DNA from: Frankia nepalensis
Lineage (GTDB): Bacteria > Actinomycetota > Actinomycetes > Frankiales > Frankiaceae
DNA: 58,768 bases
Reading direction: 5' to 3'
Assembly (NCBI RefSeq): GCF_016786325.1
Contig: NZ_JADWYU010000090.1
Location: 1 to 58,768 of the forward strand
The position numbers and the translations under genes were made by a program. The notes beneath the pieces were generated by a model. It ran no database searches. It saw only the letters and a list, made by a program, of their open reading frames with translations, and was not told where the DNA came from. This document shows, in pieces, positions 58,473 to 58,768 of the stretch; the stretch's first letter is position 1; the number at the start of each line of letters is the position of its first letter.

Positions 58473-58768
58473 GTTTCCCCTTGTCGTCGGACGTGGCATG
58501 GTGCCATGGACGCCGACCCGACCGAGCACCGCTCGGCTCGCGAGGTGATGCGCCTCGGTTGCCTGCCCACTCGGGTACGACGTGCGACCGAGACGGCCCA
58601 AGGCCGGCAGGCGGCAACTGGGCAATCTCGACACGGTGTCGCAAGTGAATACTCGCTTGTGAGCTGCGTCAACCGATCGTCCCCATTGTGGCGTATACGC
58701 CGGCCAGGGGGCCAGGCCAGGGTACCCGCGCCCCGCGCCCCCTGGCCCGCCCGAGGGCGGGCCAGGGG
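58473..58768. other. Region upstream of the binding-protein gene, window end
   Basis: About 295 bases with no gene. A GCGTATACGC palindrome is at 58691-58700. The control region of the binding protein should be here. Confidence 0.4.
58739..58768. terminator. Perfect 14-bp hairpin at the window end
   Basis: CCCCTGGCCCGCCC (58739-58752) and GGGCGGGCCAGGGG (58755-58768) are exact inverted copies with a two-base loop. Probably a terminator of a gene lying beyond the window edge. Confidence 0.7.

Overview
The window is 58.8 kb of very GC-rich DNA with frequent GTG (and some TTG) starts, four-base start/stop overlaps, twin serine/threonine kinases, an NHL-repeat membrane protein, a Methyltransf_19-type methyltransferase and F420-type enzymes. 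Together these point to a filamentous actinobacterium, most likely Frankia or a close relative (inference from gene content and style; no rRNA or other marker is present). The first 120 bases are an almost pure C tract and look like a contig edge or assembly artefact.

Layout. 0.3-6.2 kb: a lipoprotein and a 1,636-residue kinase-ATPase-GAF-GGDEF fusion. 6.5-11.4 kb: a heterodimeric ABC exporter divergent from a CchA-like hydroxyornithine formyltransferase, with a DtxR/IdeR-like iron box between them; this looks like a small siderophore-related locus. 11.9-16.3 kb: TerD-VWA fusion, CapA-like protein and a luciferase-like monooxygenase. 16.4-19.5 kb: a scrambled accessory patch with a Phd/VapC-type toxin-antitoxin pair, an intact LysE exporter, three broken LysE pieces and an amidase remnant. 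19.5-25.8 kb: NHL protein, an ArsR/AHSA1/DinB-like operon with duplicated operators, a VWA protein and a two-subunit 3-oxoacid CoA-transferase. 25.9-29.4 kb: aldo/keto reductase and a membrane serine/threonine kinase.

29.7-46.5 kb is the core of the window. A tandem universal stress protein, a DosR-like response regulator and a conserved all-alpha protein stand beside a 14-gene plus-strand [NiFe]-hydrogenase cluster: hypA, hypB, an unknown 534-residue protein, maturation protease, small subunit, large subunit, NifU-like protein, DUF5947-like protein, a 69-residue protein, a 36-residue DUF6893-like peptide, hypF, hypC, hypD, hypE. The small subunit has no Tat signal and has Asp where the second cysteine of the proximal cluster motif normally lies. 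This matches the actinobacterial high-affinity group 1h (Hhy) enzymes that oxidise trace H2. All six hyp genes, the endopeptidase and the substrate subunits are present, so the locus looks self-sufficient; the four uncharacterised proteins are the best candidates for undescribed biology.

46.5-58.8 kb: a secreted Ig-like protein, an azoreductase with a divergent MarR regulator, a TetR-like regulator, a DHA2-type efflux pump with a divergent XRE/MmyB regulator, a methyltransferase, a metallo-beta-lactamase-fold enzyme, an ABC-F protein, a free-standing allophanate-hydrolase C-terminal-like domain and a branched-chain-amino-acid-type binding lipoprotein. Several strong hairpins separate these units. 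No tRNA, rRNA, CRISPR array, transposase or replication origin was recognised. All family assignments are from reading protein sequences by eye, without database searches.
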